DNA of 64,000 nt from Clostridium sp. CX1 (lineage in GTDB: Bacteria > Bacillota > Clostridia > Clostridiales > Clostridiaceae): the NCBI RefSeq assembly GCF_025398335.1, contig NZ_JAODOO010000009.1:116929-180928 (forward strand), read 5' to 3'. Numbering within the stretch: the stretch's first letter is position 1; every line of letters starts with the position of its first letter. The notes beneath the pieces were generated by a model, which worked only from the letters and a program-made list of their open reading frames with translations, had not been told where the DNA came from and made no database searches. Both the position numbers and the translations under genes were made by a program. Below are positions 45,531 through 54,578 of this stretch, in pieces.

Positions 45531-46673
45531 CCAGCTTTCCATTCTATCTGCTGCTTCCTTTAACTGCTCCATGCTGTAAGCATAGGATATTCTCATGTAG
45601 CCTTCTCCACCTATTCCAAAGGCAGAACCTGGAACAGCTGCAACTCCTGCTTCCTTCAAAAGCCTTTCACAAAACTCTTCGCTTTCCATGTTAAATTTCT
45701 TTATGGATGGAAAGATATAAAAAGCCCCCATTGGTAAATTTGTTTCAAATCCCATACTTATAAGTCTTTCATATAAATAATCTCTTCTTCTAATAAACTG
45801 ACTTTTCATATAATCTACATCTTCCATACAGCTCCTAAGTCCCTCATAAGCTCCCCACTGAACTATTGACGGTGCACAGGATACATTGTATTGATGAACC
45901 TTCATTATGGCTTCCATAAGTTTATAATCAGCGCATACATAACCTAATCTAAGTCCTGTCATAGAGAACATCTTAGAAAATCCACCTACTACTATTACCC
46001 TGTTTCTTATATCCTCAAATTGTGCTATTGAGTAATAATTATCATCAAAACAAAGAGCACTATACATTTCATCGCTTATAATAATGATTTCATTATTCTT
46101 AAGAATTTTATGTAACTTATCGTTATCTTCCTTCGATATTATGGCTCCTGTAGGATTAGATGGATAAGATACTACCATTACCTTAGGGTTTTCGGTCTCT
46201 ATTAAGGTTTCTAATTGTTCAAAATCAATAGAGAAGTCCTTGTTTAAATTATAGTTTAAGATTTGACCACCTAGTAATTTTACACAACTTTCATAAGCAG
46301 GATAGGCTGGTGTAGGTATTAAAACTTTGTCATTAGGATTTAATAGCGCTGTAAATACATCCATTAATCCTTCGCTTCCACCTATTGTAAGACAAATCTC
46401 ATCTTGTTGGTAATTTATATGTTGAGTTTTTAAATATGAAGATATTTCTTTTCTTAGCTCTACAATCCCTGCATTTGAGGTATATGTAGTTTTATTATCC
46501 TCTATAGCATTAATCATAGCTTCTTTTATTTTAGCAGGTACATTAAAGTCTGGCTGCCCTAGTGTTAGTGATATAGCATCTGGATACTTAGCAACCTTAT
46601 TAAAAAACTTTCTTATTCCTGATATTTCTATACTTTGAACATTTCTTGAAACTACATTTTCAACGTTATCCAT
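45510..46673 (-). CDS. PLP-dependent aminotransferase, PatA-like (probable N-acetyl-LL-diaminopimelate aminotransferase)
   Basis: 387 residues. Class I/II aminotransferase: LGQPDFNVPAKIKEAM, GGSEGLMDVFTAL, PNPTGxI-like YPSNPTGAIISKED, IIISDEMYSAL, VGGFSKMFSMTGLRLGY (PLP Lys in SKMFSMTG) and PxGAFYIFP. It most resembles PatA, which acts after DapH in the acetylase branch of the diaminopimelate pathway. dapH is present at 49317 and asd-dapA-dapB are next door, which supports this role. Aspartate aminotransferase activity is the alternative. Confidence 0.82.
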   Translation of the reverse strand: MDNVENVVSRNVQSIEISGIRKFFNKVAKYPDAISLTLGQPDFNVPAKIKEAMINAIEDNKTTYTSNAGIVELRKEISSYLKTQHINYQQDEICLTIGGSEGLMDVFTALLNPNDKVLIPTPAYPAYESCVKLLGGQILNYNLNKDFSIDFEQLETLIETENPKVMVVSYPSNPTGAIISKEDNDKLHKILKNNEIIIISDEMYSALCFDDNYYSIAQFEDIRNRVIVVGGFSKMFSMTGLRLGYVCADYKLMEAIMKVHQYNVSCAPSIVQWGAYEGLRSCMEDVDYMKSQFIRRRDYLYERLISMGFETNLPMGAFYIFPSIKKFNMESEEFCERLLKEAGVAAVPGSAFGIGGEGYMRISYAYSMEQLKEAADRMESWIKKVGV

Positions 46674-46777
46674 AATTTTTACGCACCCCTTCTAACATTA
46701 CTGTTATCTCTTATATTACTATACCAAAAATTAATTATTATAATTATATAATTTTTCACTCTAAAGTGCTAGTATAA

Positions 46778-46816
46778 AAAAGAGGCTTGAACTTTAAAAT
46801 TTCAAACCTCTTTTTT
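46778..46816 (-). terminator. Terminator of the redox-gene pair
   Basis: AAGAGGCTTGAA (46779-46790) pairs with TTCAAACCTCTT (46801-46812); T-run on the minus strand. Confidence 0.8.
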
Positions 46817-46831
46817 ATATAATATATCACT

Positions 46832-48109
46832 CTAAACAAGCTTTTGATTCATTATATCTAGCAAATTCAATTTTTCAATTCTTGCTCTTATTTCATTTTT
46901 GTCTATGGAATATAGTCCTATTTCTTTCATTCTCTTAAAGTATTCCGCTCCTGCAAAGGTATATCTATTTCTTCTGCCTTCCTTCGTCATCATCTTATAA
47001 TTTGCAAAGGCTATTATATCACCTATAACTGTAGCTTTAGGGAGAACTAGAGGAGGCATTCCCAGGAAATGTCTTACTGCATTGTGTCCTGCCAAACTTC
47101 CTGTACAGATAGCTTCAGTATGCCCTACAAAAAGACCACTTTTCTCTCCGCCGCAGAAAAGGTTACTTATGCCCTTAACCTTCATATCGTCAGTTCTTGG
47201 AGCAACGGAAAGATATCTAATAGAATTTCCTTTTCCTCCTGCATAAGGGTCTATATACTTTGCATTTTCCAATCCCTTTATTTTTCTTAATTTATCAAGA
47301 GGGTAATAGGAAGTCATAAGCTTTATGTGTCCATTATCAAGTAAAACTACGTTTTCAGCAAATTCTTTTAAAGCATACTGCTGACATACCTTTGCCTTTA
47401 ATTTATCCATATTTATATCTTCAGGTGGAACCTTTATAACAGCAGACCCTTTTTCATCTAATTCCCTTACTAAATCCTCATCAAGGCTTTCCTTGCATAG
47501 CTCACAGGAACCGCTAAACGCTCCAAGTATATCATCATCTCTTTCCCCTTGAAGGTCATCTATACCAGCTCTCATACTTATACTAACTCTAGGTCCAAAG
47601 GATGGACATCTTAATACACACATAGAACAACCATTTCCGTACCTTAAACAGTTTCCCATAGGTCCAGTGGAACCTGTAGCCTCTATAAATACATCTCCTT
47701 CTTGATAACTTCCATCTGCCAAATATAAACCCTTTATTATATCTCCCTCTCTTTGTATGTCTATTACTCTCGCTATCATATTTAGCTCAATGCCCATATC
47801 CTTTAAATATCTTCTAACTGCAGGTTCAATTTTATTTACATCATAAAGCCAAGCATGCTCATGACCTGGAAAATCTATATTTTTATGCCTTGTATTACTA
47901 TCTGTAAGGTTTATCAAATCTCCAGCTCCAAGTGCTATTAATTCTTCTGCAGCGGTATATCTTCCATTGTTTCTCATTATGCCTCCTACATTTCCAAGGC
48001 CTAATAACATATCCGTCTTCTCATAAAGAGCTACTTGGGCTCCAGCTTTTTTAGCGGATATAGCTGCTGCACAACCAGCCCATCCACCACCAATAACTAT
48101 AACCTTCAT
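46832..48109 (-). CDS. FAD-dependent oxidoreductase with Cys motifs
   Basis: 425 residues. The N-terminal KVIVIGGGWAGCAAAISAKK is an FAD-binding Rossmann motif, and EATGSTGPMGNCLRYGNGC and LFCGGEKSGLFVGHTEAI are further flavin contacts, recalling the GidA/TrmFO/FAD-dependent dehydrogenase superfamily. Two Cys clusters, GCSMCVLRC and CELCKES, could hold an iron-sulfur centre. The substrate is unknown. AAGGAGG upstream. It follows the flavin/iron-sulfur reductase gene at 48183 by about 70 bases on the same strand, so the two probably form an electron-transfer pair. Confidence 0.8.
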   Translation of the reverse strand: MKVIVIGGGWAGCAAAISAKKAGAQVALYEKTDMLLGLGNVGGIMRNNGRYTAAEELIALGAGDLINLTDSNTRHKNIDFPGHEHAWLYDVNKIEPAVRRYLKDMGIELNMIARVIDIQREGDIIKGLYLADGSYQEGDVFIEATGSTGPMGNCLRYGNGCSMCVLRCPSFGPRVSISMRAGIDDLQGERDDDILGAFSGSCELCKESLDEDLVRELDEKGSAVIKVPPEDINMDKLKAKVCQQYALKEFAENVVLLDNGHIKLMTSYYPLDKLRKIKGLENAKYIDPYAGGKGNSIRYLSVAPRTDDMKVKGISNLFCGGEKSGLFVGHTEAICTGSLAGHNAVRHFLGMPPLVLPKATVIGDIIAFANYKMMTKEGRRNRYTFAGAEYFKRMKEIGLYSIDKNEIRARIEKLNLLDIMNQKLV

Positions 48110-48182
48110 TTAATGTCCTCCTTAACCTCATTAATCTGTTAACTATATCTTGAAAAAATTATTTTCAACCTAAATCCTCCTG

Positions 48183-49166
48183 CTAAATAAGTCTTCTCTC
48201 TCTGAATACATGTTTTGGATCTACTTGTACCTTACATAGCTTTTTAACTACCCTATTTTTATATCTAGTACTGCAAGTACCACATACTCCCTCTCCACAA
48301 CACATCTTAGAATTATTACAGCAGGAGAAGTTAACCCTATCTCCTATAAAGTCTAGCAGTTTATATATCAGTATATCCGGTCCATCGCAATGAATTAGAT
48401 TCACATTCTCTACCTTTAGAATTTGTTCAATTAAATTTTTAAACTCTTCACTTAGCTCTCCATTCTCTATCATCTTACATTTCAAAATATCTGAATTACA
48501 CATCTGAAAATATTCTTTACCAAAAATATTTCTGAAAGGAGTTTTATCCACTATAGATATGACTTTATTTCCGTTTGAATACAGCTTCTTTAATACAGGC
48601 GCTGCTGGAGCAATGCCTATACCTCTTGCTACAACAATAGAAACGCCTTCCTTTGCCTTATATACATTTTTCAATCCTAAAATTCCATTCCAGAAAGGTC
48701 CCCTTATAAGTATTTTTTCATCTTCCTTAAGTTTGCATATACTTTTTGTCTTTACTCCCCTTAGCTCTATTGCAACCTTCAAGGTATTCTCTGACGTATC
48801 TGCCTCCATGATAGATATAGGTGTATCATAGTAGGTTGATGTTTGAGGATTTCTCATGAAAATTATACTTCCAGGATGAACTAAATCCTGTACTAGGCTG
48901 TGAGGTGCATTTATAGTAAATATATATAATTTATCTTTATAAACTTCCTTCTTCATTATCTTACACATATAACTTTTTCTACCGCTTTTTGCTTTTTCAT
49001 TATTTAGTATATAGTCTTGATATATGCATACGCCTTTCCAATTAATACAATCACAAAAATTCTTCCCTGAAAGCTGTGAACAAAGTATACAGTCTCCAGT
49101 TTCAGCTAAGTGACAAGGACAATAGGCACTTCCCGCATCGATACAATCCTTAATTTCATAATCCAT
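48183..49166 (-). CDS. Dihydroorotate dehydrogenase electron-transfer-like (PyrK/SudB-like) FAD and iron-sulfur protein
   Basis: 327 residues. A Cys-rich N-terminus (AYCPCHLAETGDCILCSQ, FCDCINWKGVC) precedes a ferredoxin-reductase core: YDTPISIMEA (flavin), VVARGIGIAPAAPVLKKLY (NAD site) and CCGEGVCGTCSTRYKN (four-Cys 2Fe-2S cluster like that of PyrK). It should pass electrons between NAD(P)H and a partner. The N-terminal Cys block is an addition not found in plain PyrK. AGGAGG upstream. It is the first gene of a two-gene unit with the FAD oxidoreductase at 46832. Confidence 0.82.
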   Translation of the reverse strand: MDYEIKDCIDAGSAYCPCHLAETGDCILCSQLSGKNFCDCINWKGVCIYQDYILNNEKAKSGRKSYMCKIMKKEVYKDKLYIFTINAPHSLVQDLVHPGSIIFMRNPQTSTYYDTPISIMEADTSENTLKVAIELRGVKTKSICKLKEDEKILIRGPFWNGILGLKNVYKAKEGVSIVVARGIGIAPAAPVLKKLYSNGNKVISIVDKTPFRNIFGKEYFQMCNSDILKCKMIENGELSEEFKNLIEQILKVENVNLIHCDGPDILIYKLLDFIGDRVNFSCCNNSKMCCGEGVCGTCSTRYKNRVVKKLCKVQVDPKHVFRERRLI

Positions 49167-49316
49167 TTAACTACCTCCTAAAGCACTCTACTATTAGATT
49201 ATTTTTCCTATCGCCATTTTGTTACTAAAAATTATACTTTACCTCTTTAATTCACAAAATATATTTATTATAATGTTATTAATAATCAAAAATGCTTAAC
49301 TAAGGAGGTTCTACAT

Positions 49317-50027
49317 ATGAATTACAACTTAACCGATCCATATGAAATTGCAAGATACATAAAAGAAGCTAAAAAATCTACTCCTGTTAAGGTGTACCTT
49401 AAAGGTGACATCTCAGATTGTGATTTAGGAAATATAGAATGTTATAATAGTTCTAATTTCTACGTGCTTTTTGGAGAATCAGAAGAGGTTACTAAGTTTT
49501 TAGAGGATAACAAAAGTAAAATAGACCACTTCAGAGTTGAATATGACAGAAGAAACTCAGCTATTCCTCTTGTTGATGTAACAAAGATAGATGCTAGAAT
49601 TGAACCTGGTGCTATCATTAGAGATAAAGTAAGCATAGGAAAAAATGCTGTTATAATGATGGGTGCTGTTGTAAACATAGGCGCTGAAATTGGAGAGGCA
49701 ACTATGGTAGACATGAATGCAGTTGTTGGTGCTAGAGGTATATTAGGAAAAAGAGTTCACCTTGGTGCTGGTGCTGTAGTTGCTGGAGTTTTAGAACCAC
49801 CAAGTAAGTCACCTTGTGAGATAGGAGACGATGTTTTAATAGGTGCAAATGCTGTTATTCTTGAAGGAGTAAAGATTGGTAAAGGATCTGTTGTAGCCGC
49901 TGGCTCCGTTGTAGTAGAAGATGTTCCTGAAGGAGTTGTAGTTGCCGGTGTTCCAGCTAAGATAATAAAAGAAGTAGATGATAAAACAAAGGATAAGACT
50001 CAAATACTTGACGATTTAAGAAAATAG
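49317..50027 (+). CDS. dapH: 2,3,4,5-tetrahydropyridine-2,6-dicarboxylate N-acetyltransferase
   Basis: 236 residues. The N-terminal DapH domain ([20 protein letters not shown]) is followed by a left-handed beta-helix of hexapeptide repeats ([58 protein letters not shown]). It acetylates tetrahydrodipicolinate, the branch used by many Firmicutes. AAGGAGG precedes the ATG. The gene completes the diaminopimelate set of this region with asd, dapA, dapB and the PatA-like gene. Confidence 0.95.
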   Translation: MNYNLTDPYEIARYIKEAKKSTPVKVYLKGDISDCDLGNIECYNSSNFYVLFGESEEVTKFLEDNKSKIDHFRVEYDRRNSAIPLVDVTKIDARIEPGAIIRDKVSIGKNAVIMMGAVVNIGAEIGEATMVDMNAVVGARGILGKRVHLGAGAVVAGVLEPPSKSPCEIGDDVLIGANAVILEGVKIGKGSVVAAGSVVVEDVPEGVVVAGVPAKIIKEVDDKTKDKTQILDDLRK

Positions 50028-50036
50028 TTATCATAA

Positions 50037-50066
50037 ATAGGCAGTGAACCTTCACTGCCTATTACA
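50037..50066. terminator. Terminator of dapH (and of the convergent SSB-like gene)
   Basis: ATAGGCAGTGAA and TTCACTGCCTAT form a perfect 12-bp stem with a 2-base loop (50037-50062), then TACATTTAC. Confidence 0.75.
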
Positions 50067-50070
50067 TTTA

Positions 50071-50820
50071 CTATGATATCTGTTTATCCTCTAAATTTTC
50101 TTTTGTACTGCTGGTGGATTCCTCATTCATCATTATAGTAGTTTCCTCTAATTCATCAAAACCATCAAAACAGATATTTTCATCACCGTTATCAGATGAA
50201 TCCCTACTAACTCTCTCCATCTTTGATATTGATACTTCATAGGCAATTTTCTTAATTACTTCAGTTTCTGAAATCTTTTTCTGATATTCTCTACTTTGCA
50301 ACCTTCCCCATACTTTAATGTTATCACCAACTTTTAAGCTTTTGCAAAACCTTGAGTTTCTCCCCCATGCAATCGTTGGTATGTAGTCTGACTTATTATA
50401 AGCTCTATTTACCGCAAGGAGCATATCTGAGATTTCTCTTCCAAAAGGAGTTGTCCTATACACTGGCTCTTTGCATATGAAGCCATCCATGAAAATTTGA
50501 TTAGGATTTTTACTTCTTTCTTCACATATACTTATATTACGAGCAAATACAGTCAATATTAGTCTATTAGCTCCATCTACAAACTTATTGTAAGACCTTA
50601 ATTGGCCCTCTACAATAATCTGAGAGCCAATTTTAATATCCATTCCGCTAATTAGCCTTTCAGATACAGTAACAAACAGTGTATCTTTAGCGTCACTTAG
50701 TCTTGGAACCTCGATATTAAAGGTATAAAATCCTTCTCCATACATCTCATGACTAAACTGAAGTTCTGATACTATTTCTCCTTCAAGGTAAATCTTATTA
50801 TTTAACATTAAATTATCCAT
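50071..50820 (-). CDS. Single-stranded DNA-binding-like protein with two OB folds
   Basis: 249 residues. Two copies of the SSB fold seem present: IYLEGEIVSELQFSHEMYGE with LFVTVSERLI, and FMDGFICKEPVYRTTPFGRE with TIAWGRNSRFCKSLKVGD and VWGRLQSREYQK, the second being the typical SSB signature. The C-terminus is acidic, but lacks the DDDIPF tip of housekeeping SSB. Clostridia often have such an extra SSB-like protein of unknown task. AGGGG precedes the ATG. Confidence 0.75.
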   Translation of the reverse strand: MDNLMLNNKIYLEGEIVSELQFSHEMYGEGFYTFNIEVPRLSDAKDTLFVTVSERLISGMDIKIGSQIIVEGQLRSYNKFVDGANRLILTVFARNISICEERSKNPNQIFMDGFICKEPVYRTTPFGREISDMLLAVNRAYNKSDYIPTIAWGRNSRFCKSLKVGDNIKVWGRLQSREYQKKISETEVIKKIAYEVSISKMERVSRDSSDNGDENICFDGFDELEETTIMMNEESTSSTKENLEDKQIS

Positions 50821-50918
50821 CGTAACCCCTCTTTCCCTTAGTTTTTAAATTATCTTATCAACATATAATTATTCGAAAAATATAGAAAATATACTAACAA
50901 ATATTTAAATTAAAATCC

Positions 50919-51425
50919 TTAGCTAAAGATAGTTAACTTTTTTCCTTTATTTAAACTACCTATATCTTTCCCTTCAATTAAACCTATTGTAATCCCAACC
51001 ATAGCTGCGTATATTTCGTCATCACCATTAAAATTCATGGTAACAGGAAGTTCTTGTGGCTCGAGCCTTTCCAATGCATTATAATTAAGTTCCCTTTGTA
51101 AGCAGTATACAAAGCTATTATTATCCTCCATGCTAGAAACTGTAACTGTATTTTTACTTCCCAAACCATAAGTAATTAAGTTGCCATATATATTAACATT
51201 GTTATTTTTATAACCTATTGATTCCATATTAACAAAACAATAACCTCCGTTTATTAGAACATCTTTAATATTACTACTGGAGTTAAAGACTACATAATCA
51301 TAGTACGTTTCATTTTTTACTGCATACTTGGTGAAAAATTTTACTTCTACATCTAACAGCTTGAGAACTTTCACTAAATATGAGTAAAAAGCTTTGTTAC
51401 CACCTATAATCGCTATTGTTTTCAT
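50919..51425 (-). CDS. Hypothetical protein with Rossmann-like N-terminus
   Basis: 168 residues, not recognised. KTIAIIGGNKAFYSYLVKVLK has a nucleotide-binding-like GGNK pattern, and the middle DVLINGGYCFVNMESIGYKN with ITYGLGSKNTVTVSSMED recalls the domain that follows the ATP-binding part in Mur-ligase-like proteins, but there is no Walker motif. AAPS-like ending absent. GGGAGGG lies before the ATG. It stands alone on the minus strand between the SSB-like gene and pdaB. Confidence 0.6.
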   Translation of the reverse strand: MKTIAIIGGNKAFYSYLVKVLKLLDVEVKFFTKYAVKNETYYDYVVFNSSSNIKDVLINGGYCFVNMESIGYKNNNVNIYGNLITYGLGSKNTVTVSSMEDNNSFVYCLQRELNYNALERLEPQELPVTMNFNGDDEIYAAMVGITIGLIEGKDIGSLNKGKKLTIFS

Positions 51426-51631
51426 TCTTTGCCCTCCCGATAAAATAATTTGTTAAAACTATTTTAAACAGGATATAGTTTTTTATACCATATCATTTGT
51501 TATTCTATAATATCTCCTCCCTAAAGTTATATATTTCCATTATATACAAATTTCCTACTTGTTTCAATAATTCTTACAGTTGAAAGGCTATTAATTACAA
51601 AAATCTGTCATTAAATCCTTTATCTTTTTTC

Positions 51632-52384
51632 CTAATTGCTGATTTGCTTTCCAGCATAATCTACTTTATAGTTATCTTTATAGATTAAATCACCAGTTTT
51701 AACGAATTGATATCCCTCACTTTGGAATTTTTCTATAATCCTAGGCAGATTTTCTGGCGTATATTTAGCATTATTATGAAATAGCAATATAGAACCAGGC
51801 TTTGTGTTTTTTATAACTCGGTTATATTCTATATCTGCACCCTGTTCCTTCCAATCTATGCTATCTACGTCCCATTGTATACAGTAATATCCTGCTTCCT
51901 CCACTGTTTTAACTACCAAATCATTATATGCCCCTTCCGGACATCTAAAAAGCTTAGTTCCTTCACCAGTTAGATTTCTTATTTTAGCGTCATTTATATG
52001 CATATCTTTAATAATGTTTTCCCTAGACAGCTTAGTCATATCTGGATGTTTATTAGAATGATTTCCTATTTCATGTCCCCTTTTATAAATTTCCTTTAAT
52101 CTATCAGGGTATTGATCTACCCATCCACCTACAACAAAAAATGTAGCTTTAATATTATATTTGTCTAGTATGTCCAAAATTTTCTCTGTATTATCATTTC
52201 CCCAACTAACATCAATAGTTAATGAAATTTTCTTATCCTCTGTATCTACACAATAAATTGGCAGTTTTTTATCTAATCTTAATAATACACTGGTATCATT
52301 TTGATTCATAAAAATAGCTGTTGTAGTTCCTAAGAAAAGTAATATAAGTACTAATAATATTTTTCTTTTTATTCTTAGTTCCAA
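51632..52384 (-). CDS. pdaB: Polysaccharide deacetylase, PdaB-like sporulation protein
   Basis: 250 residues from a TTG start with GGGGGG upstream. One N-terminal membrane segment (ILLVLILLFLGTTTAIFM) then a NodB domain: ISLTIDVSWGNDNTEKI, IGNHSNKHPDM (His pair), FRCPEGAYND and GSILLFHNNAKYTPENL. The first motif reads TIDVSWGND, as in PdaB-type proteins, not the TFDDG of standard deacetylases. It acts outside the membrane on spore-cortex or cell-wall glycan; PdaB is needed for late spore maturation in Bacillus. Confidence 0.85.
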   Translation of the reverse strand: MELRIKRKILLVLILLFLGTTTAIFMNQNDTSVLLRLDKKLPIYCVDTEDKKISLTIDVSWGNDNTEKILDILDKYNIKATFFVVGGWVDQYPDRLKEIYKRGHEIGNHSNKHPDMTKLSRENIIKDMHINDAKIRNLTGEGTKLFRCPEGAYNDLVVKTVEEAGYYCIQWDVDSIDWKEQGADIEYNRVIKNTKPGSILLFHNNAKYTPENLPRIIEKFQSEGYQFVKTGDLIYKDNYKVDYAGKQISN

Positions 52385-52508
52385 GTTATTCCCCCCAAAA
52401 TATTTATCCCTATAAACTTATATAGTATATTTTGATGCTAAATATTACAGAAATTAAGTAAATTTCTTATTAATATTTTGTAATTGTCCTACCCTTATTT
52501 CTATGAAA

Positions 52509-52558
52509 ATGAAAATAAATAAAGCACTGTGCTATTTCAGTGCTTTATTTATTTTCAT
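52509..52558. terminator. 21-bp perfect hairpin between divergent genes
   Basis: 52509-52529 (ATGAAAATAAATAAAGCACTG) is exactly inverted at 52538-52558, with an 8-base loop. It resembles a strong bidirectional terminator, yet lies between the divergent starts of pdaB and the DUF4364 gene. Confidence 0.7.
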
Positions 52559-52610
52559 ATATTTTATGTTATAATATACTCAAGAACTTATCGTATAGGG
52601 AGGATATATA

Positions 52611-53138
52611 ATGTTTGAGGATACCTTAGAATTAGCAGAAAATAAATTACTGCTTCTTTATATATTTGATAAAATTAAATTCCCCGTTTCAAATAACCAG
52701 ATAACAGAAATCATCTTAGAAAATAACTTTATAAACTACTTTACTCTACAACAGTATTTAACTGAACTACTTTCATCTAAGTTTTTGAGATATACAAGTG
52801 AGTCAGGAAGTCATAGATTTTTAATAACTGAAAAGGGTGTAAAGGTTCTGTCTCTCTTTAAAAACAGAATTTCTGATTCTAAAATCCAAATAGTAGACGA
52901 CTATTTGAATAAGGAAATCGATAGCATAAAGAAGGAAGTTACTGTAACTGCCGACTATACTATTGAACAGAACAATAATTTTATTGTCAATCTAAAGGCC
53001 CTTGAGAATGATTCAATACTTATAGACATTAAAATTAATGTTGCCTCCAATAAACAAGCAAAAAATTTATGTGAAAAGTGGAAAAGTAATTCTTCAGAAT
53101 TATACGGAAAAATCATGCACACGCTAATAGAAGGCTAG
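52611..53138 (+). CDS. DUF4364 family winged-helix protein
   Basis: 175 residues. ENKLLLLYIFDKIKFPVSNN, ITEIILENNFINYFTLQQYL and YTSESGSHRFLITEKGVKVL form a winged-helix DNA-binding-like N-terminal half; a beta-rich C-terminal half follows (NNFIVNLKALENDSILIDIK). Members are common in clostridia and of unknown role; a regulator is likely. AGGGAGG precedes the ATG. Confidence 0.82.
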   Translation: MFEDTLELAENKLLLLYIFDKIKFPVSNNQITEIILENNFINYFTLQQYLTELLSSKFLRYTSESGSHRFLITEKGVKVLSLFKNRISDSKIQIVDDYLNKEIDSIKKEVTVTADYTIEQNNNFIVNLKALENDSILIDIKINVASNKQAKNLCEKWKSNSSELYGKIMHTLIEG

Positions 53139-53155
53139 TTTAATTCTTTATACTA

Positions 53156-54043
53156 TCAAATCAAAATCATACCTGTAGGTTCTCCTCCTATAGGTATATA
53201 TTTTTTATTCTCATCTTTAATATTTACTCTTATTAGTAGATTATTATAGTTATCTCCTACATAAATATTTTCTCCAAATTTTATTATTCCTCTCGGCATT
53301 CCTCCAACAATTATATTCTTATCTTCCCTATAATGGTTTATATCAATAATACTTACGCTTCCATCTCCAAAATTTGATACAAAGCAGTAATTTTCATTAC
53401 TACACATATCTATTGGGGAATTTCCTGCTGTTATTCTATTTATAACTTTATAATTCTTTAGTGATACCACTGCTATACTTCCTCTAAAATCTGAACCAAT
53501 GTTACTCTCACATACTAAAGCATGATGTCCATCTACTGTGAAAAGTGCCTTAGTTGGGTATGACCCTACTCTTATATGCTTTATACTTCCATTATTTTTA
53601 CAATCGATTAATGTTATACTATCATCTTCCATATTCGTTACTAATAAAAGCTTTTTTTCTTTATTCAAGCATATACTATGTGGTAGATTTCCACATGGGA
53701 TTTCCTCAACAACCCTATTTTCTAGTATGTCAAAAACCAGTAGGCTATTAAGGTCTCCGCATATTATATAAGCGTTATTTTCAAAAACTACAACGTCATT
53801 ACAGTGTAACCCTATATAATAGCTATTTTCTTCAGTTTCCTTTAATATATTTATAACTGATATGCTATTGCTATAATTATTAGCAACCAATATTTTATTA
53901 TTGTTTGCACATACTCCATGTGGACCTACCCTATTATTCATACTATTCGATTTCAGGTAAATTCTATTTTCTTCAACAAAGCTATCTAGGTTGACCTTTG
54001 AAATATAATCTGAAGAAGTATTACATACATACAAATACCCCAA
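53156..54043 (-). CDS. YVTN/YncE-type beta-propeller protein
   Basis: About 295 residues. Repeated blades of the type NNYSNSISVINI, TNMEDDSITLIDCKNN and SNFGDGSVSIIDIN, with GPHGVC, LPHSICL and SPIDMC turns, give a six- or seven-bladed propeller. There is no signal peptide, so it is cytosolic or spore-borne. The frame opens with a GTG at 54052 that is inside AAGGGGGTG, the likely binding site, so a TTG at 54043 is the probable start. The function is unknown. Confidence 0.75.
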   Translation of the reverse strand: MGYLYVCNTSSDYISKVNLDSFVEENRIYLKSNSMNNRVGPHGVCANNNKILVANNYSNSISVINILKETEENSYYIGLHCNDVVVFENNAYIICGDLNSLLVFDILENRVVEEIPCGNLPHSICLNKEKKLLLVTNMEDDSITLIDCKNNGSIKHIRVGSYPTKALFTVDGHHALVCESNIGSDFRGSIAVVSLKNYKVINRITAGNSPIDMCSNENYCFVSNFGDGSVSIIDINHYREDKNIIVGGMPRGIIKFGENIYVGDNYNNLLIRVNIKDENKKYIPIGGEPTGMILI

Positions 54044-54264
54044 CCTTATCACCCCCTTACAAATATAATATGAATATTTGTTAAAATGGGTAATAACAAT
54101 TAGTAAAGATTTTTTAAATTAGTTTAAGAACTAAGCTATATAATACCGGAAGCTTACCTATTTTACCTTTCTCTAAGATTTAGAATTATATTAATGACAA
54201 AGATTTATATTTTATATATAATATTCATGTTGACTTAAATAATTTTTACAGGGTAGGTGTTTTT

Positions 54265-54513
54265 ATGTATATTTTTTCAACTAATGGTGTTTGTTCTAAA
54301 GAAATAAACTTCGATGTGGTAGACAATAAAATTTCTAATGTTAGATTTTTAGGAGGTTGTGACGGAAATTTACAAGGTCTATCCCGACTTCTAGAAGGTA
54401 TGGAAGTTGATGATGCTATTGAAAGATTAAAAGGCATAAGCTGCGGTGGAAAATCCACTTCTTGTCCAGATCAGTTCGCTGCTGCTCTTGAAAAACTTGT
54501 AAGCAATAAATAA
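54265..54513 (+). CDS. TSCPD domain protein (TIGR03905-like)
   Basis: 82 residues. The protein is made of one TSCPD domain: FLGGCDGNLQGLSRLLEGM and GISCGGKSTSCPDQFAAAL, with the signature TSCPD and a conserved Cys set. Short stand-alone members are thought to relate to the end domain of class II ribonucleotide reductases; their role is unknown. GGTAGGTG lies before the ATG. It is a single-gene unit ended by a terminator at 54526-54572. Confidence 0.9.
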   Translation: MYIFSTNGVCSKEINFDVVDNKISNVRFLGGCDGNLQGLSRLLEGMEVDDAIERLKGISCGGKSTSCPDQFAAALEKLVSNK

Positions 54514-54525
54514 AAATTTACTAAT

Positions 54526-54572
54526 AAAAAAAGCTGCTCTATAAGGTATACACATCCTTAGAACAGCTTTTT
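54526..54572. terminator. Bidirectional terminator between TSCPD gene and folC
   Basis: AAAAAGCTGCTCT and AGAACAGCTTTTT, with AAGG/CCTT extending the stem, loop about 9 bases. Confidence 0.8.
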
Positions 54573-54578
54573 CCATTT

